NCBI GenBank assembly: GCA_002449635.1
Contig: DJXF01000048.1
Location: 1-14,052, forward strand
Direction of reading: 5' to 3'
Length of the DNA stretch: 14,052 bases
DNA from: Clostridiales bacterium UBA7011
GTDB lineage: Bacteria > Bacillota > Clostridia > Oscillospirales > Butyricicoccaceae
In this document: piece by piece, positions 11,663 to 14,052 of the stretch
How the letters are laid out: each line of letters opens with the position of its first letter
Position numbering within the stretch: the first letter of the stretch is position 1
Notes under the pieces: model-generated
What the model was told of the DNA's origin: nothing
The model's input: only the letters and a program-made list of their open reading frames with translations
Databases searched by the model: none
Translations under genes and position numbers: made by a program

Positions 11663-14052
11663 ATGGCAAACGAAGCAACAATCAACGGTGTCCACGTCCA
11701 TGACGTGCAGTACGGGCGCACCACCCGCAAGAGCTTTGCCAGGATTCCGGACATCCTGGAGATGCCGAACCTCATCGAGGTTCAGAAAAAATCGTATGAG
11801 TGGTTTCTGACGGACGGTCTGCGCGAGGTGTTCGAGGATGTCGGGTCCATCAGCGACTACACCGGCAATCTGGAGCTGTCGTTCATCGACTACACGCTCG
11901 ACGACAATCCGAAAAACAGCTACACCGTGGAGGAGTGCAAGGCGCGCGACGCCACATATGCCTGCCCGCTGCGCGTGCGGATGCGTCTGCGCTACAAGGA
12001 GACCGGTGAGATCAAGGAGCAGGAGCTGTTCATGGGCGATTTCCCGCGCATGACCGATTCCGGCACGTTTATCATCAACGGCGCGGAGCGCGTCATCGTC
12101 TCGCAGATTGTTCGTTCGCCGGGCGTATACTACGGCATGACGCTCGACAAGACCGACAAGCCGCTGCTGTCCGCAACTGTCATCCCGTACCGCGGCGCAT
12201 GGCTGGAGTACGAGACCGACAGCAACGACGTTTTCTACGTCCGCATTGATAAAAACAGAAAAATTCCGATCACCTCGTTTATCCGCGCCATCGGCGTGGA
12301 AACGGATGCGGAAATCCTCGATCTGTTCGGTGAGGATGAGCGCATTCTGGCGACCCTCGACAAGGATCCGTCCAAGACCGTCGAGGAGGCCCTGATTGAA
12401 ATCTATAAAAAGCTGCGCCCGGGCGAGCCGCCCACGGTTGATTCTGCGCGCAGCCTGCTGGGCACGCTGTTCTTTGACACCCGCCGCTATGACATTTCCG
12501 CGGTCGGCCGCTACAAGTACAACAAAAAGCTCAACATTGCCCGCCGCCTGGTCGGCCACAAGCTGTGTGAGACGGTTGCCGACCCCATGACCGGCGAGGT
12601 TCTCGCGGATGAGGGCACGATTCTCAGCCGCGAGCAGGCGAACCGCATTGCGCGCCGCGGCGTAAACGGCACGATCATCGAAGCCAACGACGGCACGCGC
12701 GTCAAGGTGTTCGGCAACGGCATGGTTCACATGAAGGACTTTGTCTCCTTTGACCCGCAGGAGAAGTGCGGCATCAAGGAGCAGGTTCGCTTCACCGTCC
12801 TGCGCGATCTGCTGGAGACTGCACAGGCTGAGGGCAAGAGCGAAGAGGAGCTCATCGAAGACATCAAGGCGGCGAAGGACGACCTCGTCCCGAAGCACAT
12901 TATTGTCGACGATATGCTGGCTTCCATCTGCTATCTGCTCGGCCTCGGTCACGATATCGGCACGACCGACGACATCGACCATCTGGGCAACCGCCGTCTG
13001 CGCTGTGTCGGCGAGCTGCTGCAGAATCAGTTCCGCATCGGCTTCTCCCGCATGGAGCGCGTCATCCGTGAGCGCATGACCATTCAGGATCTGGCGATTG
13101 TCACACCGCAGTCGCTGATTAACATTCGTCCGGTGACGGCGGCAATCAAGGAGTTCTTCGGCTCCTCCCCGCTGTCGCAGTTCATGGATCAGACCAACCC
13201 GCTCGCAGAGCTGACGCACAAGCGCCGTATGTCTGCACTCGGCCCCGGCGGTCTGTCGCGTGACCGCGCATCGTTCGAGGTTCGAGACGTACACTACAGC
13301 CACTACGGACGCATGTGCCCGATTGAGACCCCGGAAGGTCCGAACATCGGCCTGATTTCCTATCTGGCAACCTATGCACGCATCAATGAATTCGGCTTTA
13401 TCGAGGCGCCGTACCGGATAATCGACAAGGAGACCGGCCGCGTCACCGATGAGGTTCAGTATATGACCGCGGATGTCGAGGACGAATATATCGTCTGCCA
13501 GGCGTATGAGCCGCTGGACGAGGAGGGGCGCCTCGCAAATCCGCGTATCACCTGCCGTTTCCGCGAGGAAATCGTAGAAGTTGACCGTCAGGATGTCGAT
13601 CTGATGGACGTTTCGCCGCGCATGATGGTATCTGTCGCAACCGCGATGATTCCGTTCCTCGATCACGATGACGCAAACCGTGCACTGATGGGCGCGAACA
13701 TGCAGCGTCAGGCAGTTCCGCTGCTCAAGACGGAGTCGCCTGCGGTCGGCACCGGCATGGAATACAAGGCGTGCGTCGATTCCGGCATTGTTCCGCTGGC
13801 AGAGGGCGACGGCACCGTCACCCGCGTCACGGCGCGTGACGTCACGGTCAATTACGACACGATGGGTGAGAAAACCTATCATCTGACCAAGTTCCTGCGT
13901 TCCAACCAGTCCACCTGCATCAACCAGAGACCGATCGTCAACCTCGGCGAGCGCGTCAAGAAGGGCGATGTGCTGGCGGACGGTCCGTCCACCCATAACG
14001 GCGAGGTCGCGCTGGGCAAAAACGCCCTCATCGGCTTCATGACCTGGGAAGG
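11663..14052 (+). CDS. rpoB: DNA-directed RNA polymerase subunit beta (5' part)
   Basis: The beta subunit forms one pincer of RNA polymerase and part of its active site. The window holds 796 codons plus 2 nt; the C-terminal third is missing. Clear beta motifs are GRTTRKSFARIPDILEMPNL near the start, GTFIINGAERVIVSQIVRSP, LLGTLFFDTRRYDISAVGRY, IGTTDDIDHLGNRRLR, INIRPVTAAIKEFFGSS, FMDQTNPLAELTHKRR, RMCPIETPEGPNIGLI and DANRALMGANMQRQAVPLL. The rifampicin region (about 502-526) is of the Bacillus type, with Pro503 where most beta subunits have Gln (E. coli position 510). The ATG at 11663 is the only possible start: the frame closes upstream at a TGA (11594) with no other start codon between. The gene is not preceded by rplL as in the usual rplKAJL-rpoBC cluster, but by a phosphatase gene and terminator, with its own promoter. 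Confidence 0.98.
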   Translation, partial: MANEATINGVHVHDVQYGRTTRKSFARIPDILEMPNLIEVQKKSYEWFLTDGLREVFEDVGSISDYTGNLELSFIDYTLDDNPKNSYTVEECKARDATYACPLRVRMRLRYKETGEIKEQELFMGDFPRMTDSGTFIINGAERVIVSQIVRSPGVYYGMTLDKTDKPLLSATVIPYRGAWLEYETDSNDVFYVRIDKNRKIPITSFIRAIGVETDAEILDLFGEDERILATLDKDPSKTVEEALIEIYKKLRPGEPPTVDSARSLLGTLFFDTRRYDISAVGRYKYNKKLNIARRLVGHKLCETVADPMTGEVLADEGTILSREQANRIARRGVNGTIIEANDGTRVKVFGNGMVHMKDFVSFDPQEKCGIKEQVRFTVLRDLLETAQAEGKSEEELIEDIKAAKDDLVPKHIIVDDMLASICYLLGLGHDIGTTDDIDHLGNRRLRCVGELLQNQFRIGFSRMERVIRERMTIQDLAIVTPQSLINIRPVTAAIKEFFGSSPLSQFMDQTNPLAELTHKRRMSALGPGGLSRDRASFEVRDVHYSHYGRMCPIETPEGPNIGLISYLATYARINEFGFIEAPYRIIDKETGRVTDEVQYMTADVEDEYIVCQAYEPLDEEGRLANPRITCRFREEIVEVDRQDVDLMDVSPRMMVSVATAMIPFLDHDDANRALMGANMQRQAVPLLKTESPAVGTGMEYKACVDSGIVPLAEGDGTVTRVTARDVTVNYDTMGEKTYHLTKFLRSNQSTCINQRPIVNLGERVKKGDVLADGPSTHNGEVALGKNALIGFMTWE

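Noticed and set aside
11612..13996. A 794-codon open frame on the minus strand across rpoB
   Set aside because: Antisense shadow of rpoB caused by codon bias; the plus-strand frame is unmistakably RpoB.

Overview
The window is a stretch of bacterial chromosome, about 55-60 % G+C by eye, with every supported protein gene on the + strand. Strong GGAGG-type ribosome binding sites, an atpA-G-D-C gene order, Bacillus/Clostridium-like RpoB residues around the rifampicin region (TNPLAELTHKRR) and zinc-ribbon/YARHG and cortical-amidase-like proteins point to a Gram-positive Firmicute. The G+C content and codon use fit a gut clostridium of the Oscillospiraceae/Butyricicoccaceae type; that narrower placement is inference.

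Layout. (1) 1-3399: the distal half of the F1Fo ATP synthase operon: the 3' part of atpA (alpha), then complete atpG (gamma), atpD (beta) and atpC (epsilon), closed by a strong intrinsic terminator. (2) 3430-7379: a probable three-gene cell-envelope operon with two overlapping promoters: a zinc-ribbon/one-TM/YARHG-domain protein, a lipoprotein N-acetylmuramoyl-L-alanine amidase whose start overlaps it, and a 739-residue membrane protein with a 7-TM N-terminal domain, a very long acidic repeat-containing linker and a second C-terminal membrane block. (3) 7329-7809: a 481-bp gap with no convincing protein gene but several RNA signals: two hairpin terminators back to back, a candidate minus-strand small RNA, an orphan plus-strand terminator and an extended -10 promoter. 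(4) 7810-9652: a two-gene transporter unit, an EamA/DMT permease and an AEC-family carrier whose GTG start overlaps the EamA stop. (5) 9684-11476: an RmlA-like sugar-1-phosphate nucleotidyltransferase with a near-consensus promoter, then a histidine phosphatase with a TTG start sitting directly behind an intrinsic terminator. (6) 11491-14052: rpoB, truncated by the window end, driven by its own promoter with a leader of about 137 nt.

The housekeeping genes (atp, rpoB) are ordinary. The parts least explained by known families are the 739-aa membrane protein with its 45-bp repeats, the RNA-rich gap at 7329-7809, and the terminator-in-front-of-a-start arrangement at 10672-10721. I see no CRISPR array, insertion sequence, phage gene, tRNA or rRNA in this window.
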